Below, piece after piece: positions 23,861-35,752 of a DNA stretch of 64,000 nucleotides; within the stretch, counting starts at the first letter, position 1, and each line of letters begins with the position of its first letter. Below the pieces are notes generated by a model. The model saw only the letters and a program-made list of their open reading frames with translations. It was not told the origin of the DNA and ran no database searches. This DNA comes from Hanleya hanleyi (taxonomy: Eukaryota > Mollusca > Polyplacophora > Lepidopleurida > Hanleyidae), in the NCBI GenBank assembly GCA_036873755.1, contig JAVTVY010036978.1:62001-126000 (forward strand), read 5' to 3'. Made by a program: the position numbers and the translations under genes.

Positions 23861-24479
23861 TAAGCATGTTTCGTTCCAGTAGTGACACGTCAGTTCGCTC
23901 AACAATGGGTTTACCACGACTTTCCGTTTTATGGTAATAAAGTCGATTATGAAAGATCAGTAGCTCTGTTCATGAGACTCAACCCTTGACGGATACTGCA
24001 GGGGAACCCTCGACGGATAAAGCAGGCGAATTTACTCTTCAATTAATCATTAGCACTAACTCGTGTGTTTTTTTCCTTCTGCTCGATGCGTGTGGATTTG
24101 ATAATTAAGCATCGGCAGCCTCGGTCTAACGTTAGCGAAGTGCAAAACGGGCAATAAACTGAAAGCTGTATATGTATAAGCTTTGGTGAAGGCTATACTA
24201 CATTCGTGATACTTCATTTCCGGAAAATATATCAGTTTAATTTTTTTTCTAGTCAGTTTTTTAACATGGCCACGTGTTAATGAGTGATATTAGTTTCATT
24301 TTTCTGGTCAGTATTTCACCATGGCCACGACATATACTCCATGATACACAGTTTGATATTTTACACAATATTATTGTGATATTTTCAGCAAAAGTTCAAT
24401 GTTCACAGTCATGAAATGACATATGGATCGGAAAGTGATCTGATGATGTTAGTTTTAATCATTAACATGGTTACAGTGG
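23861..24479. other. No gene recognised
   Basis: Two short similar stretches around 24250 and 24310 ('..agtcagt..tt.accatggccacg') are a local duplication. Nothing else was seen. Confidence 0.4.
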
Positions 24480-25870
24480 CGTCGGAAGCAGAGGGGCCAG
24501 CCCCCACCCCTCACTTTTGATTCAGGGGGGCCCGAATATCTTTTGGCCACCCACTTTTCAGCATCCTTAACTGATCATGTCCCCACATAAAAATTACAGT
24601 TAGAGTACCAGGACGTGTAGTGGTGTGTTATAGGCCCGTTTTGTTTGTGTCAAACCAGGAAGTCAAATGGAGTCCGGCATATTCTTCAATATCGATGCGG
24701 GTTTATGCGAAACAAATGTGAAAATAGAACCATAAATCTATATACATTGTGTTCAGATTTGTTTCCGGGAAAACGGGTAAAACGAATCTCCGGCAATCGG
24801 ATACCCCGGAGCTTCCGGGGCCTAGGCGGCCCCTGGACCCTTGCCTGTCAGGCTGTGACGATCGCTCATTTTAGCTTTGTGTAAATGAATCGCTATCATA
24901 TTGGTTCTAATGTTCCATGATGTAAAGGTCATCGGTTTTTTATGTGTTCTTTTTATGTGATAAATATAACTAAACAGTCAAATGGATTCAGGCATGAAGT
25001 GTGATTTTTTCAATATCGAGGAGTGCTTATAAATGCGAAACATACGTGAAAATAGAACCATAAATCTGCATACATTATGTTAGAATTTATTTCTGGGAAA
25101 ACTCTTAGAATGCGTCTCTGGAGATCTGGAACTTCGGAGCTTCCGGGGCCTAAACGGCTCGTGGACAATCGCCTGTTGGGCTGTGAGGATTTCCTTGTTT
25201 TATCTTTGTGTGAATGAATCGTATCTGTAGGCATATTGGTTTCCCTCCCAAGAACTATAAGTCATCGTTTTGTATGTTTTAAATATAACTAGAACGTCAA
25301 ATGGATGAAGGCATGAGGTGCGATGTTTTCAATATCGATGCATGCTTATAATTGCGAAAAACAATCGTGAAAATAGAATCATAAATGTGCATGCAGTATG
25401 ATCAGTTTTATTTCCAGAAAAGCGTTCAGAACGCATCTCCGGCTATCTAGGACCCCAGAGCTTCCGGGGCCTAGGCGGCCCCAGGACTCCCGCCTGTTGG
25501 GCTGTGATAGTGGTCCCCCACTTTCAATTACGTTCCGACGCCACTGGGTTACCCTACGAGGTATATCGGCCCAAAGCGTTATTATTGTTTTCAAGATAAG
25601 AGAATAAAATATAATACTGATATTTGACAAATGACGTGTTAGTTTAATTGTTGGAAATCGCTCAGAATGCATCTCAGGCCATCTAAGGTCTCAGAGCTGT
25701 ATAATATAACCCTAAATCTGCATACATTATGTTCAGATTTAATTCCGGGAAAACGCTTAGAACGCATCTCCGGCGATCTAGGACCCCGGAGCTTCCGGGG
25801 CCTAGGCGGCCCCTGGACCCTCGCCTAAAGTGCTATGATAATCGACTCCCCTTTGAAAAATTCTAGCGAC
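24480..25870 (+). repeat. Four-copy GC-rich repeat array
   Basis: Four related units begin near 24640, 24965, 25285 and 25690. Each has an AT-rich front ('aaaatagaaccataaatct..cata') and a GC-rich core with 'ccggagcttccggggccta' and 'ggcggcccctgga'. The core includes a palindrome around 'gagcttccggggc'. The array is bounded by 'gtggcgtcggaagc' at 24478 and 'tctagcgacgcccatgg' at 25863. It looks like a short non-autonomous element inserted repeatedly or amplified in tandem. Confidence 0.75.
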
Positions 25871-25879
25871 GCCCATGGT

Positions 25880-26048
25880 CCTTGTTTATACGAAACTGTG
25901 CCGTTTTAGCCTAGTGTGGACTCAGATCGAATCTACACAAACTGGTGGCTGTTGTGGCGAGTAATCTGCCCGTAGAGTTTTTACGAGCAATGCAATGAGT
26001 TTCGGTCTGCCGTGAAGATAAAACGGCACAGTTTCTGATAAGCAAAGG
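25880..26048. mobile_element. Short MITE-like inverted-repeat element
   Basis: The terminal inverted repeat includes the perfect 17-mer GAAACTGTGCCGTTTTA (25892) against its reverse complement near 26019-26035. Outer homology extends to about 28 bases ('cttgtttata' and 'tgataagcaaag'). The element is about 168 bases long and non-coding. Confidence 0.7.
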
Positions 26049-26462
26049 TTGAATATAAAGGTAAGATCATACATAATCGAATTCTTGTATTGTGACTAAC
26101 ACTTTGGGAAATATATGCCGTCCAATATTTTCCCAATTACTTCGGCTGGGAAATGCCTCAACACCGGGGCCTTGATCGCATGCAGTATAGAGAAAGTCCC
26201 CACAGGAGCTAGTAGTTAGTATGCTATCAAAACATTTCCCAGCGTCAAAAATATCTTCAAAAAGAGGTTCAGTGTCCTCATCGAGAGGTACATGCTAAGT
26301 TTATAAACTATTTCATTCTTTCTTTTTTCTTGGTAATTTCTTTCCAACTTTGGCCAATTATTAAAACAATGCGCGATTATTGGTCTCAACACTGTTAGTG
26401 AGCGCGGGTCATGAGAGCTACAATTAATTTACACTGGCCTAACGTGCACACATGCCTTAGTG

Positions 26463-26689
26463 TTATCCCACACTCCAGACTGTCCAGCCATCGTCAGGGA
26501 CGTAATGCTTCTTTTCTAATACCGCCATAGACATATATCCGTTGCACGTGGAACTGGGTCTGTGGAAATTGAAGATTTTACAGGCAGCTGTCTTCTCGCA
26601 AAATCTGGCACAAGTGGTCAGGCTCTGCGCATCTTTCGTCCAAGCGGGCTCTAACGTTACCCGGGTGGATATCATAACTCTCTGTATCA
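26463..26689 (-). CDS. PAN/apple-domain terminal exon of lectin-PAN gene
   Basis: The exon reads on the minus strand after a good acceptor (ttcttaattacag, ending at 26690) and runs to a TAA at 26463-26465. It encodes about 75 residues. The middle has the Cys pattern of a PAN/apple fold: C-ARFC-EKTAAC-KIFNFHRPSSTC. It ends DDGWTVWSVG. Such domains bind protein or carbohydrate in secreted proteins. The exon starts in phase 1, which fits the phase-1 donor of the C-type lectin exon at 38317-38487. I infer that it is the last exon of the same secreted protein. It may instead belong to a separate gene or be an isolated remnant; there are no stops inside it. Confidence 0.6.
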
Positions 26690-26943
26690 CTGTAATTAAG
26701 AATTAGATGGTATTCAACTGCCCTGCCTATTAGTCCCAGGCAGCTTGGAGTCGAGAGTATATGCCGCCATTTTGTATATATAGAGAAAGAGAAGATGACA
26801 ACAGAGTTGAGAGCGGATGACCAGATCACAACAAGTACTACATCAATCCACCACCAAAAATAGATTTCCTCATTTGTCACGAGAAGTGTTGGTACAAAAT
26901 ATCTTTGGCCTCACTTGCATCTGTCTGTGTGTTTTAGGGAGTG

Positions 26944-26987
26944 CCTCAGGTAAATCGACCAGTCGTGGTTGGTCGAATTACCCGAGG
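26944..26987. repeat. Hairpin, imperfect inverted repeat
   Basis: 'cctcaggtaaatcgacca' pairs with 'tggtcgaattacccgagg' around an 8-base loop. It gives about 16 of 18 pairs. Confidence 0.7.
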
Positions 26988-27426
26988 CCCTGAGTGAACC
27001 TCCCCCCTTCTTTCCCCCACACACAAACAAAATGCAGGGGTATTTCCGAGGGATTTTCCAAGTTTGGTACAAAATTAATAAGCAATCAATGCTATCTGAC
27101 CACTCGCTCTCTTCTCGGTTTGCTGCCTTCTCTTATTTCGTATATATATAATATAACGGCACATACTCTCGTTCCCGTGCTATTGGTGATTACAAAGTTA
27201 TTCGCGTTCACATCGGGATCATCATACCCAAAATAGTTACAGAACAAACAATATTTACAGAACACACAAGATCACCTGGATTTCCGGATTATTTCGCTCT
27301 CAGAATGTCCACATCCATATCATTTTCTCTATTCGAAACTCAATCGACCTTTCAATGCAGTTTATTACAGCGTACAGTTGAATATTTGTCTCGATGCTCA
27401 CTCGCATACAGGATTCATCCTTGTCT
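26988..27426. other. No gene recognised
   Basis: Short pyrimidine-rich start (27001-27023), then AT-rich sequence without a recognisable ORF. Confidence 0.4.
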
Positions 27427-28080
27427 TAACAGTAATGGTTCATTTATCCTGGTACGAACAGTAACGGTTGATTAGCCCTAGCCATAACAGTAACGGTTGA
27501 TTAGCCCTAGTCATAACAGTAACGGTTGATTAGCCCTAGTCATAACAGTAACGGTTGATTAGCCCTAGTCATAACAGTAACGGTTGATTAGCCCTAGTCA
27601 TAACAGTAACGGTTGATTAGCCCTAGTCATAACAGTAACGGTTGATTTGTCCTAGTCCTAACATTAACGGTTGGTTTGAAATAGTTCCAAGAGAAAAGTC
27701 TAATAGTTCTAAAAGTAACGGTTGATTTACCCTAGTCCAAGCACGAACAATTGATTTGACCTTATCTAAGTGGTAACGGTTTATAGTCCTAAAAGTATCG
27801 GCTGATGTGACCTAGTCCATGATTTTATCTTGACCTTGTCCTAAGAATATATCAAGGTTGATTTAACCTAGTCGTGAGAGTAACCGCTGATTTGACCTTG
27901 TTCTGAGATTAACGGTTGACAGTCATAAAAGTAACGGCAAATATGACCTAGTGCAAGCAGTATCGGTTGATTTGACCGAGTCCTGAGATTAGCGGTTGAT
28001 AGTGGTAAGAGTATGGGTTGACTTAACCTAGTCCTAACACTTACGATAGGTTTGACCTAGTCCTAACAGTAAGATAAGTC
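27427..28080. repeat. 29-bp minisatellite with a decay gradient
   Basis: The unit is 'cataacagtaacggttgattagccctagt'-like, a 29-base period containing 'cagtaacggttgatta'. About seven near-identical copies occupy 27454-27650. From 27650 to 28080 the copies continue but diverge steadily in sequence and spacing ('..taacggttgatttgacctagtcc..'). Confidence 0.92.
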
Positions 28081-28744
28081 GACAAGGAAAGTTTTGTCGA
28101 GCCAGTGGGAGACCCAATGTTTGCGCTATATTGACAACCCACAACCTGTGTTGTAACACATTTTAGAGTTATACTCAGTTGAATAATATTAATAATGATT
28201 TATCACTGTACAATAATTCGCTCGCAAGATTGCGTCACCGTTACTCCAATTTCCGGGTGGCTAGTTGATCACTAACTCATGCAAATTTGCTATGAATAAA
28301 TAGAGTTGGAACCGTGTTTGTCTTTTTTTTTATTATAGCTAAACTTGAAGCAAGTGTCGACAATGAGATAGGACTACCGAATTTCAGATAATGAACTTTT
28401 CATTTGCATGTTGCATCCTAGCCACCAATACCATATGTTTATTTGGTCGATTGAAAATGGCGTTTATGAAGGAGAGAGAACTAAACTAGATGACACTCTC
28501 TTTCTGGTGTCCACGAATTTACATGACTTAGATGTTGAAGGAATACCGATACCCGATTGCTTCCCATTCTCTAGTTTGCAATTGATGTGACAATGTCTTG
28601 GCAGACGTACCTTTCCTCCTTTCCACAGGTTCAGCTGATGTTGTCGGAGGTGTTACCGTTGGTGTGATGGCTTCTTCAGCAGCAACTACAATAATATTTC
28701 TTTATTTCGTCAATGTGTTACACTTCAATGTACGACTATAAAAT
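28081..28744. other. No gene recognised
   Basis: AT-rich sequence. The ORF at 28408-28590 has no recognisable domain. Confidence 0.4.
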
Positions 28745-28861
28745 GAACGGGAGCAATACACTGTGAACATTGTTAATTCTACGAACACAACAATACACTT
28801 AATTATGTGAAGACAACAATACACTGTGAACATTCTTAATTCTATGAATATAAAAGTACAC
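28745..28861. repeat. Minisatellite, left part
   Basis: Irregular units of about 35 bases, of type 'aattctacgaacacaacaatacac..tgaacat'. The array is split by the MITE at 28866-29316. Confidence 0.8.
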
Positions 28862-28865
28862 TTAA

Positions 28866-29316
28866 CCCTTCTCCTGGGCTTTTTGGGATCTGTCCAAGCC
28901 TGGGGGGGGGGGGGCGAATAGGGAAATGTAAAAAATCCAAGATGGCCGCTTTGATGACGTCACAGTGACGTCTTTTTCAAAAACGTCATTTTTTGGTCGA
29001 TTTTTCGGTCAGATTTTCCGAAATTTTTATTTTTGCGATTTCTCCGCAAAAACTGCATGATAAATTAGTAAATATTATTGTCATGTGAAATAAAATAGTT
29101 TTTGCCCACTTTTCATTGCGGAAAAGCAGAAATATGACAAAAACATCACTTTTCTGGGACCCCACGTGGCCGACATCTTGGATTATGCAAATAGGCTCAA
29201 AATGACCCCAATACGATAAATTATAAAGTCACGGAGTGTCAGCTCTCCATATTTTGTCGTTCCGGAGATAGCGCAGAAAGTTTTGTAGGGCATAATGGCC
29301 CCCAGGACAGATAGGG
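28866..29316. mobile_element. piggyBac-type MITE with TTAA target duplication
   Basis: TTAA stands on both sides (28862-28865 and 29317-29320) and the ends begin CCC. The outer bases match a family end seen near 39832 and 43354 (reverse of 'ggccagatagggt'). The interior is non-coding and includes 'ttgatgacgtcacagtgacgtc'. Removing it rejoins the minisatellite at a single TTAA, so the boundaries are firm. Confidence 0.88.
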
Positions 29317-29320
29317 TTAA

Positions 29321-29650
29321 TTCTGTGAGCACAATTATACATCGTGAGCATACTCAATTGTGTGAAAACAACACAAAATATCAACATACATAATTCTGTA
29401 AACACAACAATACTACAATATTCTTTGAACACATCAATACACTGTGAACACAACAATACACGATGAACATATTTAATTCTGCGAACACAACAATACACGA
29501 TGAATAATTTAAATCTGCGAACACAACAATACACGATCAACATTTTTAATTGTGCGAACACAATAATACAAGATGAACAAATAACATTTTGTGGGTGCAA
29601 TAATACATTGTGAAAACACTGAATTCTGTGAGCACAATTCTGTGAAAACA
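29321..29650. repeat. Minisatellite, right part
   Basis: Continuation of the 28745-28861 array. At least six units contain 'cgaacacaacaatacacgat' with variable spacing. The minus-strand 163-codon ORF over it is an artefact of the period. Confidence 0.85.
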
Positions 29651-29714
29651 ACAATACCCTATGAAAATATTTAAGTGTTTTATGTGGAAATATTAATATT
29701 ATCAGGTGCTGGTT

Positions 29715-30425
29715 AAGCAATTGATTGTAGGCACCCGATCATCGAATACGTCTACTTACTCGCAAGCTGCATTTACTCCGGCAGATTTATATAACAATCA
29801 CAGAACGTTATTCGGGAAAATAGGTATTTGTCTCCCCAAAACACTCATAATGATATTCCAAAAGTGAAGTGAATCCCCAAAATGCATAAAACACCATATA
29901 AAGCCAGGTTCAAAGCTGTTCATAGAAGACGCACTACCAAAGTTATTTGTAACCCTGTTGGCCAGGGTCCGTCTGGAAGTAAATGTATTTTGGGAAAGAC
30001 ATTGCACCACGGACTTGAAACTCTGCCTTTGGATGTCGGAGGACAGTGGAAAACTCATTATGTCTGAAGAAAGAACTGGATGCTAAAGGTCACATACCGT
30101 ACAAACCTGCATCCACGAGGGATTTATCCACTCTACTACAATCCCTCATCATGCCATTATTGACCGTCTTAGTTCACTGATAGTGTCGGTTTAAAAAAAA
30201 TGATCGCCTATATATTAATGTCAGATGCAATAAAACATTATTGAACTCTACTACGTACATGGGATATCATTCATGGGATGCAGTTTATTAATGTGTTTCT
30301 CATTAATAACATATATTTGAAATGTGATAACAAAATATATCAGAAGCATGTAGGTATTCCAGTGGGTACTAATTGTGCACCCCTTTTGGCTATATCTGCT
30401 CTCTTGTGAATACGTCTATATGCAT
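29715..30425 (+). mobile_element. Penelope-like element fragment (RT region)
   Basis: At 29882 the plus strand reads MHKTPYKARFKAVHRR, resembling the conserved block upstream of the Penelope reverse transcriptase core. Near 30357 it reads PVGTNCAPLLA, the conserved GTNCAPLLAD-type RT motif. Frames change between these blocks, so it is a pseudogene. Confidence 0.72.
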
Positions 30426-30429
30426 TATT

Positions 30430-30625
30430 TGAGAGCTATCGGTCTATTAAATAAATTTTAATGTAGTGACAGTTCTTTCATGTAATGTCTGTCACTTTTA
30501 GATCGTTGCTGAATTGTTGATTTGTCTTATTATCGTGCCTAGACATGGGTTGATTTGATATTCGCTGTATAGCTGAAATATTGCTGCGCGACTCTCTAAT
30601 TCTTTCGTTCTCATATGTGAGTATT
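30430..30625 (+). repeat. SINE-like repeat copy
   Basis: Shares 'gagctatcggtctattaaata', 'agatcgttgctgaattgttg', 'cttattatcgtg' and 'gctgaaatattgctg' with 40800-41952 and 42030-42190. It ends near a short (att)n tail. Confidence 0.7.
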
Positions 30626-30805
30626 ATTATTATTATTATCATCAGGTACTGGTTAAAGTGTTGAGCATAAGAACACCGTCAGATTACACGTCTGCTTACT
30701 TCCAAATTGCCTTTACTATTGAAGATTTTTTAAGGAAAGATGCATTCAAACCATTCATACAGATATGCACAATACTGGATTCGCAATATTCAGGAAGCTA
30801 GATTC

Positions 30806-31798
30806 CAATCTTAATAAATTAAAATCCTATATGCTTCTCTATCGTATGGTCGCTACAGGATCTTATACTCGCCGATCTCCCTTCGTGTTTTGTTTACATC
30901 TTCTGTATTCTCTGGTGACATGACTCGGATTTGATCGATACAGCCGACTACAGGCTCTATAGGGGTACTTCCTATACCTAAATCATGAATATTCCAGCGG
31001 TAAAACAAGAAATATCAACATTTCTTTTCGATTCTCGCTTTCGAGATTTACTTTTACTGATTCAATAAATTTTCTGATGAAGTTCCACCATGATGAAATA
31101 GAAATATTGCACAGAAAATACCCGATATACAGAAATAATTCAGTCGCTCGACGAAAGTACTTCCACCGACCTGTTCAGAGCCTCTTTGTCCAGCGACTGC
31201 GAAAAATAGCTCGGACAGCAGCCACGAAGACCCTTCATGGACAAAAGTTTGCGAATATTTGACGAAATTATCCCCTAATCCGACTGAAAAAGGTAACAGT
31301 AGGCACAAAGGTATGTCAGACTTTAAAATGTGTCCTATAACGAGTCGACTTTTCTGTCAGAAATTTCGCCGAGACGTTGTGAAGTTTAAAGGGGTTGATC
31401 GCTCGCTCGCTTACTTAGACCCAAGGTTTCTCATTTCCAGCTGACAGTTGTGCGCTGCATGCATACTTAGATCGGATGTTTCGTCGTTGCTTTTTTAGGA
31501 CTTTCCCTGTCATAATGCCGTCATTTATAGATAGTATAATTTCCCGTTTAAATTGATGTCATTTAATCTAGACGTCTGGCATGAAACGGCGCGGGAGCCG
31601 ATGTCCCCTTTTCTCGGTTAGGCCGGGCGTCGAGTTGGGAGTGGAAATGCCGCTACTAAAACGGATGTGATTGGTCCGTTTGCAGCACTGCATATTCATG
31701 ACATGACATCACAGAACACGGAGGGAGATCGGCGAGTATAAGATCCTGCAGCGACCATACGATAGAGAAGCATATAGGATTTTAATTTATTAAGATTG
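30806..31798. mobile_element. Mutator-like (MULE) non-autonomous element, 9-bp TSD
   Basis: Terminal inverted repeats of roughly 75 bases match almost perfectly (30806 'caatcttaataaattaaaat' inward to 'cgccgatctccct'). The identical 9-mer 'gctagattc' flanks both sides (30797-30805 and 31799-31807), as expected of Mutator-type transposition. Long TIRs plus a 9-bp duplication separate it from hAT elements. The 840-base interior has ORFs at 31054-31308 (minus) and 31077-31262 (plus) that I do not recognise. Confidence 0.85.
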
Positions 31799-32099
31799 GC
31801 TAGATTCATAGCTGTTTCTAGGAGCTGCACTACCAAGCTTATTTCGAACCATTTGACAAGCCCTCCAGGAGGTAATACAATTTTGGGAACGATATGCTGC
31901 TACTATTTAAAAAAAAATGTTTATCTGTGTAGTGAAAAACTCTCAAAGTCTGACGCAAGAACTTGATGTAAAGTGATACACAACGTACATACATGTATCC
32001 ACCTGAGCTTCCGCGACCCTCTTCAGGCCTACTACAGCCCCTCATCATGACCTTTTATTGATCGCCTCAGTTCATTAACAACATCAGACGTCAAGAAAG

Positions 32100-32470
32100 T
32101 GGGGATATATGATAGAGATGGGAAAAACTGACGACGTCCGGCGACTAAAAACCAACCATATGACTCAACAGGAAAGCCTCTCTTGGCATGTTACATTCAG
32201 ACCAGAAAACGGAGATTTCTTTATCTCAGCCGCGTTTCTATTGTAGCTGCTCATGTGGACACTGAAGTAACCACACTACCTCCAGCACCGGCTTACGCAG
32301 GATTAGATACGCTAGCTCGTAGTCTTGGTATCTCAGCTGCCAGTTTAATGCAGCTGTTCATTATGTGACTCATTATGTGACTCCACGGCCCCTAGCACCG
32401 GCTTAAGCGGACTTAGATATGTTAGCTCAAGAGCTGTGATCACAGATCAGCTCAAGTAAGTAACTCCTAA
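32100..32470 (-). repeat. Dispersed Penelope-tail family member inside Penelope copy
   Basis: Shares 'gactaaaaaccaaccatatgac', 'tctcagccgcg', 'gctgctcatgtgg' and 'cccctagcaccggcttaagc' with other members. The end part appears twice (32270-32320 and 32390-32440), a local duplication. Confidence 0.7.
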
Positions 32471-33300
32471 TGGATGATTATCGAGGGGATCTGATGGAGT
32501 AAACGCCTTAAAATGAAAATTGGTCGTCGATATAGAATGTCAGAAGCAAAAAAAAAAAAAAAAAAAATAATAATCCAGCGCTACTCCATACGAGGGGTAC
32601 ATTTCGTCGGATGTTTCTTTGCTTATGTTGCTTGGGGTCTCTTTAACAATATATATGTGAAATTCGGCGACACAAGTGATCAACAAACTAGGGAATCCAA
32701 TGTGTACTAATTAGTCACCCCTTTTGGTAGACCTACATCTGTACTCATATGAATACGACTGTATGCATGAGTTATCGAAAACTGATAATTCCAATGCCCG
32801 TTCCTTCGCATTCGCCAAGCGCTGTATAGACAATCCTGTCTCTGTGAATAGCCGTATTATAAATGAAGCAGTGAAGGATTCTTATCCACCTTCACTGTAT
32901 TTGAAGGAGACAACAGATAGCCGTAATTGCACTCTTATTTAGATGTCGATCTGTATAAAAATGAATCGGAACTTCTCTAGTCGACTTTACTATTAATATT
33001 CCAGATGGACCTGTATATGACATACACATATATCGCCTAGTATCATTTGCAGGATCCTGTGTGGAATGGGACGATTTCAGGCAGCGCCACAACACATTAT
33101 TGCAGAAACATGTAAACTCAACTCCAAGTTTCTCAGCATTGGTGTTGATTCTCGAATGCGGATAGCAAAATACGAACGTAGTGTGCAGGATTGTGTGGCA
33201 TTACACTATAATTCCTCTTAATCCGGGGTAAGGATTTATGAATGTCATGTAGTTTAACATCCGCATGGTGTTCTTAATCACAATTAAAGCGTCACTGAGA

Positions 33301-33625
33301 TACATCTTACACCAGAGATACATCCAGTCCAGCCAAAGCAACATCTTGTAGCATGGTATATACATACCAAATTTGAAAAGAATCCGATGAAAGGTTTTTA
33401 CCGTCAAGTGAGCCCACCTATTGGCGAAAGTGGTCGAAAGTGGCGACACCTCATAGCATGGTATATGCATACCAAATTTGAGAATAATCCGTTGACGGTT
33501 CTCAAGTTATTGTCCGGAAACGAATTTCAGACGGACGAACAGATGGATGCACTGACACACAGACGGATGGACGGATGGACAATCGGAATCCAGTATACCC
33601 CCTACTACGTACAGGGGTAGATATT
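33301..33625. repeat. Dispersed repeat ending in 'gacgg' run
   Basis: The phrase 'agcatggtatat.cataccaaatttga' occurs twice (33350 and 33455), with 'cagacggacgaacagatgg' and 'acagacggatggacggatgg' at the end. It resembles a widespread invertebrate repeat style. The region 34430-34640 has a similar end. Confidence 0.6.
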
Positions 33626-35752
33626 GATAAATTGGTAAAGTGATTTTATTGCCCTGGCCTGAAACTAAATGTTGGATGGGGCTTTTGTCCATTGGGGCTT
33701 TTGTCAATAGTTTTTCCGTTCGCCGGAGCATTTGGGCAAATCCCGAAGAGAATGCTGTATTGTTCTCACATTGTTCGTCATTTTGATAGATTAGCTATCA
33801 TTTATCGGGGGTGAGGACACGTTTTGTTGTGTATGTAATACAATTTATTGTTGTTGTACATGTAATACAAATTACTTTCGTTATACATTCATTCAGAAGA
33901 TATAGCAAGTAAACATTGGCTTTATTCAGTGTATCATTAAAAAAATAAAGCTTCTGTATACTATAAACGTAAATCTATAAGGTTCACTGCTGATAGTGGC
34001 ACAAGTGGATACCAAACTACTTTCATAAGTATTCCAAAGATGTGGAAATTTCACAAATTAAAACTGAAGCCTAATTAAAGCCAACTGAGTAATTGGTGAA
34101 TGGTAATCCACAAGCAGAAACAGTTGTGGAGGTTCAAATTGTAGATTAAAACTTGCACTACAAGTACATTATGCAACTCAATTCTCTTTGTGGTTATTTC
34201 CCATGTCTACTACGTGAACCCGCAGAAAAATTACTTTGGTGCATATAATATGTAGATTTATGAGATCAGGTAGAACGCTTGCAACATTCCATGAATATTT
34301 TGGAAGTAGAGTGGAAAGAAAACATTTCTGAATACAGGGAAATTATTATGTGAATGATTTGATCACCACTAGATTTTAGAAACTTATCACAAGAAGGCTC
34401 ATACTACAAAATGCTGGAATTAAGCATGATACAGATGGACAGAAAAGTGACCGGATCGACAGACAGACGTGGACCTGACCAACGAAACATACAAAAGGCA
34501 CATCTACAGATTTCATTCTGTATTGGACAGAAGCTTCGTCGACTGCCTTCAGTAGTTCTCAGGATCAGGGAGTCCGGGAGAAATAGGACGGACAGATGGA
34601 CGGACAGACGGGGTGACAACAATATCCATGAGCCCTACGGGCTGAGGGGTAATGAAACGACTCATTTGGAAATTAGAATAGTGAACAGCGATATGAATTT
34701 GACCACAAAATATCACGATGGGTTACAGGCATCATTGAAAACCAATTCTCTCTTTTTTCAGCTTCGGTAGAGAGACATTGTTTTCAATGTTACGCCCCAA
34801 TAGTTAAGTTTTGAAATGATGAAATCAGTAGAACGCTCCATAAATGAAGGGACAAAAATCTGTCTCACGTGACGTGGTAGGCCCACACTGCCTAGAATGT
34901 GATGATCTCGTTGATCATAATTATGAAATTAGTATGATAAATATTATTACCGAAGGGGACTGAACACTGATACAAATCCAGTACGTCCTTGCCACTGATT
35001 TGAAACCAGTGATACAAGATCATACATTTTGAGATGTCTGACGGACATTCAACCCATCCAAAACCTCTTCTTATGGACGAAATTAATCTCCCAACACAGA
35101 AGAGTTTCAATTTCTTTGGCATCGCATTGCAACCCAAACAGGCGCATTGCACCATCCGGTTGGAATAAAATCACGACCTTAGGCATTAATAAAACGCCGC
35201 TACTTAGTACTGAGCAATATATCATGATATTTAAATAGAATGGATCAGTGATAAGAGATATATAGCAATACCCACGGCGCCGTGTGCCATCGAGAATTGC
35301 AAAACACAATTTGACCATGTTCCGACCAATCGGGATGAACAATTTTGGTATGAGGTTTAATAATACCTATGCAATGGGAAGTGTTACTACAAAGGCTTGC
35401 CGGAATTATCCAGAACACGCGGAGACTTGCCATTTTATTGCATCCCCTAGACTGATGAGTCAAATAAGTTCAGATCTCGGAACTGAAGTTACATTAGATC
35501 GAAAGTTCAGACCAGAAATGACTGAGTTACGCGAACGAAGTGCGCGCTGTAGAGGCGCTGTCTCTCGCCGTGACGTCATCAGCCCACACCCACAATCCAC
35601 ACAATAAAGGTCACATTTCCTTATCATTTCCACTGCAATGTGTTGAAACATTCTTGTCCTATTCGCTTACACGCACACACCATATACGATTCAACACTCA
35701 CGCCTCATGGGAATTTAGGTTCAATACACTTGCATAACTATGGAGGGACCTA
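33626..35752. other. No gene; repeat fragments only
   Basis: 34430-34640 ends in 'acggacagatggacggacag', a cousin of the repeat at 33301. The phrase 'accttaggcattaataaaa' at 35178 resembles 'gtcttaggtattaaaaact' at 63897, a shared dispersed repeat. A CG-rich stretch with a CRE (tgacgtca, 35572) lies around 35530-35580. No coding domain was seen. Confidence 0.45.

Larger units (their letters stand above)
30640..33300 (+). mobile_element. Long Penelope-like element, interrupted
   Basis: The order on the plus strand is an upstream block matching 29700-29950 (30640-30800 and, after the MULE, 31808-32060), RT palm remnants near 32640-32760 (LLVDLHLYSYEYDCMHELSK), the 'KETTDS' region near 32905, the 'GPVYDIHIYRLVSFAGSC' block near 33005, and the family 3' tail near 33215-33300. 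Two insertions interrupt it: the MULE at 30806-31798 and a dispersed repeat at 32100-32470. It has a poly-A run at 32550 and many stops. No GIY-YIG domain follows the RT block. Confidence 0.72.

Noticed and set aside
23588..23882. Overlapping ORFs rich in Lys or Phe
   Set aside because: They lie in an A-rich low-complexity tract and open on both strands; composition artefact.
26578..26880. 100-codon minus-strand ORF overlapping the PAN exon
   Set aside because: It is in a different frame from the Cys-patterned PAN reading and shows no domain; taken as a shadow plus intron.
27427..27660. CRISPR-like regular repeats
   Set aside because: Units of 29 bases abut with no unique spacers and the context is eukaryotic; it is a minisatellite.
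29229..29720. 163-codon minus-strand ORF
   Set aside because: It reads through a minisatellite and a MITE; the repeat period keeps the frame open and no domain is visible.
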